In this document: positions 21,461 to 33,793 of the stretch, piece after piece
Position numbering within the stretch: position 1 is the stretch's first letter
How the letters are laid out: each line of letters begins with the position of its first letter
Assembly: GCA_009733575.1 (NCBI GenBank)
Contig: ML769406.1
Span: 298,085-362,084 of the forward strand
From: Gymnopus androsaceus JB14
Lineage: Eukaryota; Basidiomycota; Agaricomycetes; Agaricales; Omphalotaceae
Reading direction: 5' to 3'
Length of the DNA: 64,000 nucleotides
Translations under genes and position numbers: made by a program
Notes under the pieces: generated by a model
The model's input: only the letters and a program-made list of their open reading frames with translations
Told to the model about the DNA's origin: nothing
Database searches by the model: none

Positions 21461-24400
21461 GTTTCTGATGAGGAGACGGTGTCGGGAGGTACGGGTTGGG
21501 ACATCTTGGATTTGGTTACTTAAATATAAGTACTGACTGAGCGGTTCCGGATTAGGCTATGGTGGTCAGACCTGAAATCGATGTCTTCGGCAATTTCGTT
21601 TGTGACTTGACTCGACTCGGCTCGGCTGCTACGCATAAACCAGTTCATCTCGTAAGCTGAAATGACTTTTTTCCTTTTCCGACGTGTACCGTACCGACCA
21701 TCAACTCCGGCTCACTTCCGTTTTGCCACTTTAGTCCGAGCTCTTCCGTCCAACCGCGTATGGCCACAAGAGTATGTCCATCCACAAGGACGGTGGACCA
21801 CTTTACAGCTTTTCTCATCTGAAGAATGTTTACTGCACAGGTCCTCGCAGTGTGAAAACGCCTTTGTGGGCTGCACAGTCATCCCATCAAAACGTTTTAA
21901 TTGGCTGAGTAACCGTACTCCTACGCTGACTATGACTCGGCAAGCTTGCAAAGCGAGTCGCAATCGGCTATTCTGACTTTTACAGACTTCTTACAGTCAG
22001 CCATAATATATCTCTTGATAGACAGCCTCCTAGCTTGATTCTCACCAAAGTTTCGCAATCTCTCATCATAGGGAATGGGAAGAGACGGCCCACACACGAG
22101 AATTCCCGGTCCACCTTCGGTCCACTAGCCACGTATCGTCTTTGCGTTACGCCAGCGGAATATTGATCTACGCGACATCCATCGGATCGATGCAAATGAG
22201 TGTGGGATTTCCACGCGTACTATCCACTGACTCAGTGACTGATTTCTCAAGACTCAGTAGCCGACGTTCCTAAAGACAGCATGGAATCTATCTGGATATC
22301 TGGATAACCGCTCACTGTGCCACGGTGAAAGGTAAAGCTAAATGCAGTCGCAAGTACTGCGGTCTTCCGAATCCCTCTCATGTTTCTACTGCAGTTTCCG
22401 TATTCTTCGAACCGAACACCCGATTCCGATTCCTTCCTGAGCCTTCCTCCCTCGACGGACGGCGGTGAGCCTTACTGATTAGGCTTACAGAGTCCTTCTC
22501 TCCTTCTTCCGTGATTCCGTCCTGCATGGAATCGGAATCGGAGTAATTGAATATACCAAGACGAACTCGAAGATTTCAATAATCAAGATAAACTTGGGGC
22601 AAAGGTACTTATTCTTGTTCTTCGCGTATATATGGATCCCATGCCAGACGGAAGGATGGTTCACCTCATTATCGAGTTGTTCGCCACTCGCCACTCCTCA
22701 GTCTTGCGGCCTTCCATGTAGAAAACTGAAGAACAACTTATCTCGAGCGACATATGCATGCATGCATGTGTTACCTGTTCTTATCAGATCATTTACTCTA
22801 GTCAAGCGGACATAGGTGGAGGTGTTGCCACTCATTCCCTCCCTAACTAAACCCCTCTTTCTCGAATCTCGAACATGGAACAATGGGCGCGGGTGCGCAA
22901 GCTGTATATATGAGTATATTGGCGGGGCTGGAAATGCAATTTCAAGTTATTTCATTCAAGACGTTGGGGACTGGGGATGCCTTGGTTCCTTCTTCTTCCG
23001 CCTTCCGCTTCAAACTCCGTGACCGGATACGATTCTTCTTTGGCTAACCATAATCATCTCAAACGCACAATCATTCATGAATATCATCAAACCACTTAAA
23101 CATCGCTGGGACACATGTACAAACAAGGGCGACGATCTCTCAGACTCAATCAAGCCTCAAGTTCATCACTCATCGCTCGTCGTTCGCGAACTCAGGCTCC
23201 CGAACATGCACATTGCAACCGTATCTCGTTGTATCCTGATCTCAGCTGATCCTGATCCTCACCCGGGACTGGGAGAGGGAGGGGGTAGATTACCTCAGTC
23301 CGACCTCAAAGCCAAAAGAAATGCCGTTCTGCCTGACATTCTTGGCAGGCAAAGAATCAAGAACCAAAATTGTCTGTCGTCTCTTCAGAAAGTCTGCAAG
23401 CAGTCTTCGAACTGAACTACAGCTTGCGGACTCATTGTCCTAGTAGTAACCGCACGGAAAGACGCCCTACCTACCTCTTCCATCCACGTTTTCGAACGAA
23501 TCGTTGCTGCTGTGAGCCACGAGCTACGCTGGACGTGCTATACTAATCTTTACGCTACGAACCTTTCGGAACGGGAACGCCGCCGCCGCCTCGCTACCAA
23601 GTGTACTAATGTATTATTACACTCGCTTTCGAGTCCCAGTCTCGACAGCTTGAGTGTCGACACCCATAGGGGACTACCTAAGTTGCCTTACTTGGCACCT
23701 CTTCTGGCGGTGATTCATTTACTATGACAGTTAATGGGTTCTTGGCTCTGGTGCGTCAATACGTTGTCTATCCTGTCTTCTAGTAGTGGTAGTTGTGTTG
23801 CCATTGGGAACGAACGTCCTCGAGGATTTTTGTTCGCTGGCTACTATAGGCATGGATGCCGCGCGTGCGCTGTGGCATTATTAATTGATATCGAATTACA
23901 TTCCGGGTCTGACCACTGATTTCCTTCGGCTTTTTACACGAGTCTCCGCAGCCCGCAGTGCTCAGGTTTTCCAAGTCAATTCCTATACTTACAGTATCAA
24001 TGTATCACGCGAAGAGAACTTGGTAAAGATCGTGTTTTGGAATCATTGCGGATAGGGATGCGGCATGGTTCAACATCTAGCTCAAGACCTTTAACAGCTA
24101 TTTCCCCGCTTCTTCCCTCTCTTGAAGCCTTCCTCCGTTTTGAGATCTATCATCCCTATGCAACGGCGTCAAGTGCGTAAGTGCGTTACTGCGCGTGCGC
24201 GTATACCATAATATCGCAGCTGTTGAACACGTTGCGGACGTCGACTAAACTTTCAGTCATGATCATTAACTTCAATGTATACAGCTTTGTCTAAACAAAC
24301 CATCCGTTGATTATCATACAAGGTTCACAGCTACGTCTGACATACATGATTTGAATTTGAAGAAGTTGCGTGAACTGGCTAGTGCGGCGAGAAGCTTCCT

Positions 24401-27400
24401 GGTGCTTTGACTCCTGCATCAGCTACTGATGATCACGACATTACCACACCAGTATAGGTACTACCGAATCAGGAGACATTCATAGAGGTGCTGTTACCTT
24501 TACTGTGTCTAATTGGGGGTTCAAGGTGAGCGAACAAGCTAATCCATCCGAATGGGTCGCCCTTGGTGTGCAAAGGGGCCGAAGATAAGATGGAATGGAA
24601 GGTACGTATGAAAGGAATGGAATTATTGGAATAATAATTATTCACTTAACTGTGAGCGATGTTCATGGGGAGTAGCTATTTAAGTAAATATCAAGCAAGT
24701 AAGATTTTTCTTACGGCGCTCGATGCCGGGTCGTCTACTAACTATGTAACGATGCGCTCCCCATTGACGTTGTCCAACACGTAAATGCGCCAACGCCGTT
24801 TAGGCCTTCATTCTGTCGGGAGGGCGCGTACAACAACTTCCTTTTTGAGCGATGACGGGACCTGACTCATGTCAGTAAGCGATGCTTAAGCGCATCCCTT
24901 TCAATTCATTCCAAGTGCAATTGTCGTCCTTTTGTGGACGTCGTTATACCTACTTTATCCACTCGATTTCGTGGGCCCCGTCGCTTATCCGCTATTGTCT
25001 TCCTCATCCAGAATCGAACTGGCATTGTTCTGGTTCAGTTCGGTAGCAGAATGGATACTTGGACCCACTGCATTTGACGAAAAAAGTAATTGGAAGCCTT
25101 TATCCTGTAGCGGTGACCCGACTTCAGGACAACATCGAAGCCATCGCATTCCAGGTTCGATTGTGACAAATTTACTTCATTTGTATCATTCTTATTGTTC
25201 TCTTATCCTCTTCCGACCTCACAGACCGCAACAGATAGCTTGTTAGAAGACTCCATCCACACAAAAAAGGCAATTTAAAAATTTCACAAGACTCAAGAGA
25301 ATAGATTGCGTTCTTGCTGTGGCATCGGCGCCGACGCGTCTTCGTATGGTTCATGACATCCCGAATTCTGTCATCTATCGCTCGCTTATTCTAAATTGTC
25401 ATTCGAGTCGGTCATTATTTGTCGCGACAGAGACAGTGACACCAGTGACACTGGCTCCTGACTTAAATGGAGATTACACCGGAGGCCGCAAGTTTTCAAG
25501 TGGACGAGGAAGCCGGACAATGCAATCTGTCACTAGGTTCTATAATGAGTTTCTCTCATCTTGAAGATAAACTCATAAAGAATTTACGCGACGTACGCCA
25601 CAATTTAGATATTCCATCATCCATGATCAGCGAACTGGACAAGTTATTTGAGATAGTACAGTAATGCTTTGCTATGCGCGTCACGATCTGTTCCTACCTG
25701 GAGCCAGCTTGCTTTCACCTTGTTCACTACGCTCGATTGATTGTGGCGGTCAAGATTCCCCAACATTATATCCTCTCTCGACTTATCTGCGAACATATAG
25801 CACCCACCCCACCAGTTTACATGTGCATGTTTCCCTTCCCTGAAGAGAACAAGGGCTCGCACTGCTTAATAACGAGTAACCATGATTCCTCGTTTCTCTC
25901 CTGGAAACTGTGATGTAGAATCATTTCCGACCTCGACTTTTACAAAAACACTATATCTCGTTTTGATGCATTTTGAGCTAGGACCCTGATTTCTTTTTCT
26001 TTTCTGCAAGTTTACCGCAACTCATCGCTTTGTCGAGTGCCGGTTGCCTCGTGTGTTCCAGGTGTGTTCGCACAACATAAAGGAGTCGATATGTGTATGA
26101 ACATACACAGTCATAGGCGCTCTGTTCTGATACTGATGCTGATGCTGGAGAGAGCGATTAATACTGGCGCCTGGTGATGAAAATCAAGAAATCATACAAT
26201 TATCTTGATGCATATGCATGTCGTTGATGTGAGTCTAGCTTTCGCCGGGACTGATTTGATCGAGCAGCAGCGTTCACAGGTCCCAGTAACAACAGCCGTC
26301 TTCCTGTTCAGCGCCTGAGACTCGATTGAGAAATGACAGAGCCAGAGTCCTTTGATATTCAAATTGTTCCCCGTCTTCTCAACAAATGTCGCTACCTTTC
26401 TTGGACCATGCCATGTACCTCCCTTCCTTCCAAAATGGATGGGGGTTCCACCAGGCCTGATTTCGATGTGTTCGCAGGAGACTCGATTCAGACAGAACGC
26501 TTTAATCTATCAATTGTCCTCTCTGCGTTCTCAACGAGGACCGTCGTTGCTTCTCCCCAGTATCTCATCGGCAAATCATGATCCTGGTTTCAGATCCTAG
26601 TTGACCCAGTTCATCATGGTCAATCTGATCTACGGTATAAAGTACGGTATGTTGTGGCTGTCCTCTCCGAGAAAACCTTCCTTCTAGGTGGCAAATGAAC
26701 GGCTGGCGCTTTTTATCTCAAGTTCGCTTTCAGGTCCTACTATCCGACGGCAAAGCTACTTCTCTATCCGACGCTGAGTGCGTGTATTGCTTGCTCCCAG
26801 GCGTCGCTCATTTCCTTGCTTCCAGGATCACTCGAGGCCCGCAAAGCGAACAGATGCATTCACCTGACCGCTTCTACTGTTCGAAGATTTCTATTCCAAT
26901 GCGTCCTGCACGGAGGATGCAACCATGAACGGGAGATAGGAAACTGGAGACCGTCGCATTCGGTACTCATCCATGCTAAACAACAGGCGCGATATCCTTA
27001 GCGAGTTATTCACGACCATCTGCGGCTAGTCGATCCGATGTGTGTTCATTGTATAGGATCTTTCCTAGGGAATTATGACCCGTGTTCAACCGATAGTGCT
27101 CTTCATCTATTCACGAACTTCTGAGAGCACGACATGCTACATGGACTTGGCGTATATAACTGTATCAATCATAACGGCTCGCTCAGGATTTATCAGTTAC
27201 GGCGTATTCGGTGTTTAGTACATATATATTATTTCGTCTCTGGCAATCAAAGAATGTGGCGCAACATGATGTTTCTTCGGCGAGTGAGTCGTTCCTCTTG
27301 GCCAAGTACTTTAATCTAGGATTTAAAAAATTACAAAGAATGCACATTCCAAAACGCCGAATTGTGCACAGGTGTACATCGTAACGAATTTCTGAAAGCA

Positions 27401-27940
27401 AATCGGTCCACAGCTAGGGCACAGTCAGCGTCGGCAACTCTGAATCCAACCGACGAGTCGACCGCAAAATTCACTAGTAAACCTTGCAGTCTAGAGACGT
27501 TCAGGATCTGAACAGGGTCATGTTTTACAATCAACGCTCGACGCTCAGCATCGGGAGTTACACTGACGCAAGGCACGGCGCATGGGCGTATGCCTCGGAT
27601 TTGAAATGAACTAGACCGTTTTACGGAAAAGAGTGCTACCATAAAATGAGTATAGCATATCGGAGTTCTGCTGGTTCATACTCCCGATGCCGACCTACAT
27701 TGCAGACTTTGGCTCTGGTCCTGGTCTATTGTCCAGTTCCTGATGATGTCCAATTTCGACAGGACTTTACAATATTTCAAGATGAATATCTTGAGTGCCG
27801 GGGTTACTTAACGCCGTCCACAGTCAGCAGTCAGGAGTCGTTAGAAGAAAGTTGGAATGGAAAACTACAAACTAAGTATAGGGGTATACTATAAGTACAT
27901 CTTATCGAGAGACCAAGTTACACATAAGTACAGTTGACCA
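21461..27940. other. gene desert, about 6.5 kb, upstream of the cyclin
   Basis: No gene is recognised on either strand. The largest candidate is a 65-codon acidic, helix-forming frame at 25467-25664 (plus), with no motif I know. A GCATGCATGCATG run lies at about 22756. The stretch is not obviously transposon-derived by eye: no terminal inverted repeats with target duplications were found. Confidence 0.4.
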
Positions 27941-29811
27941 CTAAGTTTCCTTGACAAGCTTCGCATTGTCGGTCAAAATCTGGTTCAAACCTTCCCTCTT
28001 CTCACACGAATCGTACTGGAAACTTTTAGCCATCTCATCCAGCTGCGCCTCATCCATCCCAACAAAGTGCTCCGCCCACTCCTTCACTAAAAATTCTGCA
28101 ACAAGCATGTTCCTCGCCAGTCTGCCTACACGATCACTCAGCTTCCACACTGGAGAGGGATAGAGGGCGCGGAATTTCTCTGGAATTTCTTCCACGACAT
28201 GATCGATAAGAGGCTGGTATACATGTTGCACACTGGAGACGTCTGCACCCCAAGCATCGACTGCGAGACGGTGCTTTTTGGCCAAGAAGTCGGCGAGTTT
28301 TGTCATGTAGGGAGATTTTGTGGAAACATATACCATCCCTTGGAAACCAATGTCCTTGTAAAGCCTGTGGTATGCCGGTTAGAAAATTTTTATGAACACC
28401 GAGGAAGATGTGCTCACCATATTGACCAACTTAAGCGATCCTACGAAGGGTCGTCAGTTGAGGTACGTTTGTGAGCAATACATATGCACTTACCTTGTTG
28501 TATATCGCCAACTGGTCCTTCAATACACGATACCTAACCTCGTTGATCTTCTCGGTAGCTTCACCTTCGTATTGCTTCCTGGCATATACCGGACCCCATT
28601 CCCCATTCCATACACACAAACCTCTCTCGTCCATCCATTCTCTCTTCTTTTCGTAGCTTCGTCGAAGCCTGCGCTGCTGTGACTCGTCGCCAACGTATTC
28701 CTCGGGAGCCGCTGGAAATCCAAATGTGCTGTAATCATGGATGGAGTAGGCAGTGTTGTCCCATTTCTTGTGCATGTCACCAAAGTGCGAAAAGTCTGAG
28801 GCAAAGGTGTTACCGTCAAAGAAGATGGCATGGTCTGGGTCGACTGCGCGGATAGCTTTATAGACTCTGTCGTAGAAGGATATTACGCGGGTGTGATATG
28901 GGTCAGTGGGTCTGATGGATAAATATCAACGCCGCGTTGAGTGGAGGAAGTAAACTCTTCTTACTCATTCAACGGGTTATAACCAGCGATCCATTTATTC
29001 CCTTTGTAATGAGCAGCGAGCTGTTCCCAAAGCCAAACAGTACGATCTTGGAAGTCTTTGTGATTCCAAACTATAGATAGAGGACGTCAACTTAGCGGGA
29101 GTGGGTTGGAATAAGAGAGATACTCACAGTTGGCGATGTGACCTCCGTGGTCGCTGTGCCAATCGGTGTTCTGACCTCCAGGTGCCGTATGCAAATCCAA
29201 GATAGTGTAAATATTGTGTTGAGCACAGAGATCAATGACGCGGTCCAAATGCTTGAAACCCGATTCCTTGAGTACTCGAGGATTCATGTCATCTTTGGAA
29301 ACGCGAAACCGTCAACATAGGTAATACGACTACACAAGATTTTTACCTTCGAAATGACGATAATTGAACGGAAGTCGGATGCAGTTCAACTCGAGACTGC
29401 TGTAGAATTTTGCATCTGCATCTTGGAAGAAGTATTCGAAGGAACTGTGAATGCGAAAAATGGGTCAGCACAGCAATAAGTGAGTAGCTCAGGCCGATGT
29501 ACTTTATCAAAGAAGAATTCCGATTTCTCTGCTCCGATCGCCTCAGCCAATGCTGCGCGAATCTGATACTCGCATCCAGGATATCCTGGTCATACATAGT
29601 TTGAAAGCCTGCTTCAAAGGAAACCGGGAGTATGCGCATACCGGAAATGAAGTTTTCCATGCTAGGTAAAAACGGCAGTGATGAGTATCCAAACCACTAC
29701 TCAGAACAGAGGAACATACTTCATCCATCCTCCGAGGCCCGCACCTCGTAGAATAACCTCTTCGCCCTCTTCATTCACAATCTTCGTACCAGAAACTTTG
29801 AGGAGAGACAT
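27941..29811 (-). CDS. glycoside hydrolase family 5 (glucanase/glucosidase type), about nine exons, one probable frame break
   Basis: The start at 29811 gives MSLLKVSGTKIVNEEGEEVI then LRGAGLGGWMNMENF, the usual beta-strand 1 region. Exons continue with YPGCEYQIRAALAEAIGAEK, LNCIRLPFNYRHFE, IYTILDLHTAPGGQN and GNKWIAGYNPLNEPTD, which contains the acid/base Glu of GH5. Then come FFDGNTFASDF, YSIHDYSTFGF (catalytic-site His/Tyr) and CVWNGEWGPVYAR, with the nucleophile Glu. DRLSWSIWLYKDIGFQGMVY and a helical C-terminus follow. There is no signal peptide, so the enzyme is probably intracellular. Exo-beta-1,3-glucosidase-like activity is the nearest guess, and the subfamily is unresolved. All introns splice in frame except after FFFDK, where one extra base (about 29438) must be ignored to read EYFFQDADAKF. 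The NAA35 gene ends 380 bases upstream on the same strand. Confidence 0.8.
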
Positions 29812-30189
29812 GGGAAGCAGAATATAAAATGCTCAGCTGAGCACTTCATCTTTATAGCCTCTCCACGGCCGCCTGCACATACACGAACCTAATAGGAAAT
29901 TGAGATTGAGCAGCTGAACATTTCACCGACATTTATCCGCGTAAACATCGAGAGAGACCGTCTCCAAAGACAGTTAGCTTGTCTCATGAACGTTGTTGAT
30001 CTTCGGAATCTTCGGAACGATCAAGGTCCGGGATAACACCGACCGCGAGATGGATCAACCACCGACGGAGTAGAATTAACTCTGTAGACAAAGCGTTTAG
30101 AACATTAACTAGTATCCTCCCCGGAACGGCGAAGTGAAGGAAACCAAGGTGTTCTAGGAGTATTTCCAAAACTACGCGTCCAATCAAGT

Positions 30190-32993
30190 TCAGATAACGA
30201 AATCCGCGAGATATCTCTCCTCCTCCGTGTTCTGTTGATAGGTAAGCAGAGAGAAAGGTGTGCAGCTCCTGGCATGTATCCATCATTCCTCTCGTCAGCT
30301 AAGACCTCAAAATTAGCATGGGTAGACAGAGGAGCAGAAAACCAAAAACTCACCTTCATTCTATCATTAGCCCAGATTCCCTCCAGCACGCCAGTGTTAT
30401 CCGTCGATATTAGCCCTTGCAAAAGGCTCCGAGCGTGTTCAAAGTTTTCTAAAGGCGAGCGGAAGCCATTTGTCTGTATTCAGTCTGAGCATTTAGCCTC
30501 CCATAAGCACAAGGAAAGAGAAACGGGAACAACATACCGAGCTATCCGCAGTCTGTTCCTTTGTATCCTCGAGACGATCATACACTTCCTGGACCGCTTC
30601 CAAATACTGAACGAAATCCGGTGCCAATACAATAGGTTGGAATTCGTATTCATCGTATGCGGGGTTGAAAGCCCATTTGTATCGCCGTCGCAGATTGGGC
30701 CGAAGATGCTCCCACTGGTCAAATATTGCTCGTGGAGGTAAACTACGAATCAACATCTAGGGACGAGAAGACAGATATAGAGATGAGGAAGATTATAGAA
30801 GCGCAAAAATATAGGACATACAGCAAACATCGCTATTGACATGGCTTGCAATGCAGTGAGAAAGACCTTCTGATACTGCATCTCGGTATGGCTTGGAGAG
30901 CCTGTGAAAGTCGTCAGAAACGCCACAGCGGTGCGAGAAACGAACTTACCTGGCGGGACCACAGTCTTCCCGCTCAAAAGCCTATCTAAGTACCTCAAAT
31001 GAATGTCAATCACCTGCGCAGCGAACCAATACGCGAACGGGCGCTCCATAGGATGATACAGCTCTAACTGGAATCCCGATAGGATTACCTCTCTCATTGA
31101 CGAAAGACGCCAAAGGACGACAGCCTTGGGGAATTGATTTAGTAGGTGGAACGTTGCTGAGTCGACGTCCTGAAAATAGAAAGGAGTGAGTATTTCGGGT
31201 GGGTGTTGCATGGTCAGAGGCTTACAGAGGTATCCAAGCCCTCAACAAGGCTACACATTTGATCATACACCATATGCCAGTCCAACAACGATTTAACTAG
31301 GAAACGTCTCCGTCGAGATGGGTTATTCCAATTGTTTCGTATGTGCGGTATCAAAGTCTATAGTTCATTGCTTGAGCACAGTAACAGTAGGTAAAAAGAA
31401 GATAAACAGCTCACATACATGGATAACAGTTTTTTCCAGCTCGAGGAGAGACTCAGACCCCGGACCACCCCAATACTGGGCAAAGGTGCTGTAAGGAACT
31501 CCAAGAGTTTCTTTGAAGAGACAGTCTACCACCCATCCCTGGGGTCGACTGTTTAAAACTTGGAATCCGTCATAAAAGGTCGTCTATACATTGGGAATAG
31601 TTGATACACATCCATGAAGCAGGCACGAGACCTTACCTGTTTACACGACCGAGTATAAGCAGCCCGGGCTGCAGGAGCACTGGACCATGTTTGGTGGCTT
31701 CCTACAAGCTGTAAAGCACTAGAGTGATTGGCACATGTGTTACGACCAGTAAGCGTAAGAGAACAAGACTTACATCCCATGTAGTAATGTGGTACGTCTT
31801 GGATAACCTTGTAAGCTCCTCCCATCCATCAAGAAGGCTGGCATAGGCGTCGCATGTTTGTGCTGGAGTGGGTACATCAATGACCCTGACAGGCAGAAAA
31901 GTGTTGAGGTTTCGAGCAATGTAGGGGTCGAACGCTGCATGCGCTGCTGACGAAGATGACGGAGATTGCGGGCTGTGATTGGCGCGGATGATAGCGAGTA
32001 ATTCTTTCGCAAGTTTTAAAAGTTGATTGAATCCTTCAGGATCTCGGATAAGAGAGTTGGTAGAGTTTATTAGCAGAAGAATGACTCGGCGGAACTGGAG
32101 CCTAGTTGTGAGAGCCGCTTGCCACAGGGGTGGCACTGTAAAAAAAATATAAAGTCAATTAATATAAAGGCGGTACATTAGACAAACCTTTAGTAGTTGA
32201 GGATAACCAAACGAGAGCGGCGTCCAAAAGAGCAACGGCAGCTTTAACGGGCCATCCCTCTAACAGTGATACTTCGCTTTTATCGCTCTGCCAATCTTCT
32301 GTCTAGAAGAAAGCACAATTGACATCGTCAATCGTATGATATGACTATCTCACGTACGTCCATCATAGAGCCCTTGGATAACTCTGTCCATACTAGATTG
32401 CATCGATTTAAGAAGACCAGAGGTATAAGCGCGCAGTACGACTGTGATGAGTTCTAGTGGTCGAAGAGGATCCAAGTCGATCATTGGGAGATAAGGAAGG
32501 ACATCCGGATCCATGTCGTCAAGGGAGTAAACATGGAGCATAGTAAATATGGTGTGCGCAAGAGGATTTGAAGCGTGCCATTCCGTCTGGAAATAATTTG
32601 AATTCAGGTGTAGATTTGATTCAAACGGCCACTGACCTCGTAAGCCATTGAACGGTCTATGATCCAGCAGATTTCCTCGGGCAATAAGGCAGTCAAAGGG
32701 TCAAATTGTGGTCGTATGATAGTATCCAGCTGCATTCCAGTGTCCAGTCGAGGTTCACCTATCTTGAAGAAGAAATTAACCGATTATCGCAGTTACAAGA
32801 ATCAAGTCCACCTCTATTGCACTCATTGCATCAGATAGTGAGAACCCGTCTACAGTCACTAATGAACCGGGTTCCATCTCTGAAAAATCTAAGCATGTTT
32901 ACTGTTGGAATGCCAATTTTGCACACCTTTTGAAGCCAAACCAAAAATACTAGTTACATCGCGAAAGTTGTTTCCTCCTGGAGTGGATGCCAT
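30190..32993 (-). CDS. NAA35: NatC N-alpha-acetyltransferase auxiliary subunit (Mak10/NAA35), intact
   Basis: The start is MASTPGGNNFRDVTSIFGLA. The hallmark near residues 25-55 is assembled over two introns: EMEPGSLVTVDGFSLSDAMS, AIE, then IGEPRLDTGMQLD, matching the Mak10 signature DAMSAIE...PxxDxGM. Later segments include LLPEEICWIIDRSMAYE, DLDPLRPLELITVVLRAY, QDWQSDKSEVSLLEGWPVKA, FAQYWGGPGSESLLELEKTV, VYDQMCSLVEGLDTS and FPKAVVLWRLSSMREVILSG. About a dozen 45-60 base introns were joined by hand without a single frame conflict, ending NTEEERYLADFVI at 30190. The protein anchors the NatC complex (Naa30, Naa35, Naa38) at ribosomes and supports acetylation of Met-Leu/Ile/Phe-type N-termini. 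It lies head-to-tail with the GH5 gene and is divergent from the transporter at 33794. Confidence 0.88.
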
Positions 32994-33793
32994 TTTTATA
33001 TACTTTGTGTCTTGATAGATATATTTGAGCTCGGATAAATCATATAAAAATAAAGTTGGGAATATACAGTGAACGCGATGGTGGAAGACAAGTTGGAGGC
33101 TGAGAAAAAAAATCACGGCAGGCACTTTTTTGATCCGTTGTTACCTCCGAGTCTCCGACGAACGGGCATGTTCAGCGCTACTAAGCTAAGCTGGGTCTGA
33201 GCCGCAAACTGACTCCCCTACGGCCAATCGGTGCTTCAAGCTTCAAGCCTCACGGAGCTTTATAATGACAACTTGCTGTTGGTGCGTGTGCCTAATGAGT
33301 CTGAGATGTTTCTGGTGTTTTCGAGTGAATTGAGTATTCCACACACCAAGATACATACAACCTATTGAACCCTTGGACCTGTCGCAAGCCGCGGCCAACA
33401 ACAAGGGTACGTTTTACGGATGCTTTTCCTCTGTTGTCCTCGCTTTCAGCTCGCCATGTTTAGCTCAAGCTTCTGTCCTTGATATACCGACCACTGAAGC
33501 AGAGGAGCACTAAATGAAGCGCAGCGCTACAAAGCAAATCTTCAACGAGCTTGCCAACATCGTGCAGCCAAATGTAGCTCGGAATATCGCCCCGATAACT
33601 GCGAACTCCTCCCTCTTTATGCATGTTTTCTTACTTGCTATGTTTTCGCTTGATTCACACGTAAGTACGCAACTAAACAAACTCCCCATATAAATCGAAT
33701 TGGTGAGTACTGTATGTTTTCCCCATCTCAATATTCTCATACTTGTCCTCGCTGATCAGAAAAGACCTACCAGCCATCGCACTTTTCTCTCAA
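32994..33793. promoter_or_regulatory. divergent promoter region between NAA35 and transporter copy 1
   Basis: About 800 bases with no gene. A TATA-like ATATAAATCGAATT (about 33688-33702) precedes copy 1 and is shared with the promoter of copy 2 (about 36790). This marks the promoter as part of the duplicated unit. Confidence 0.5.
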
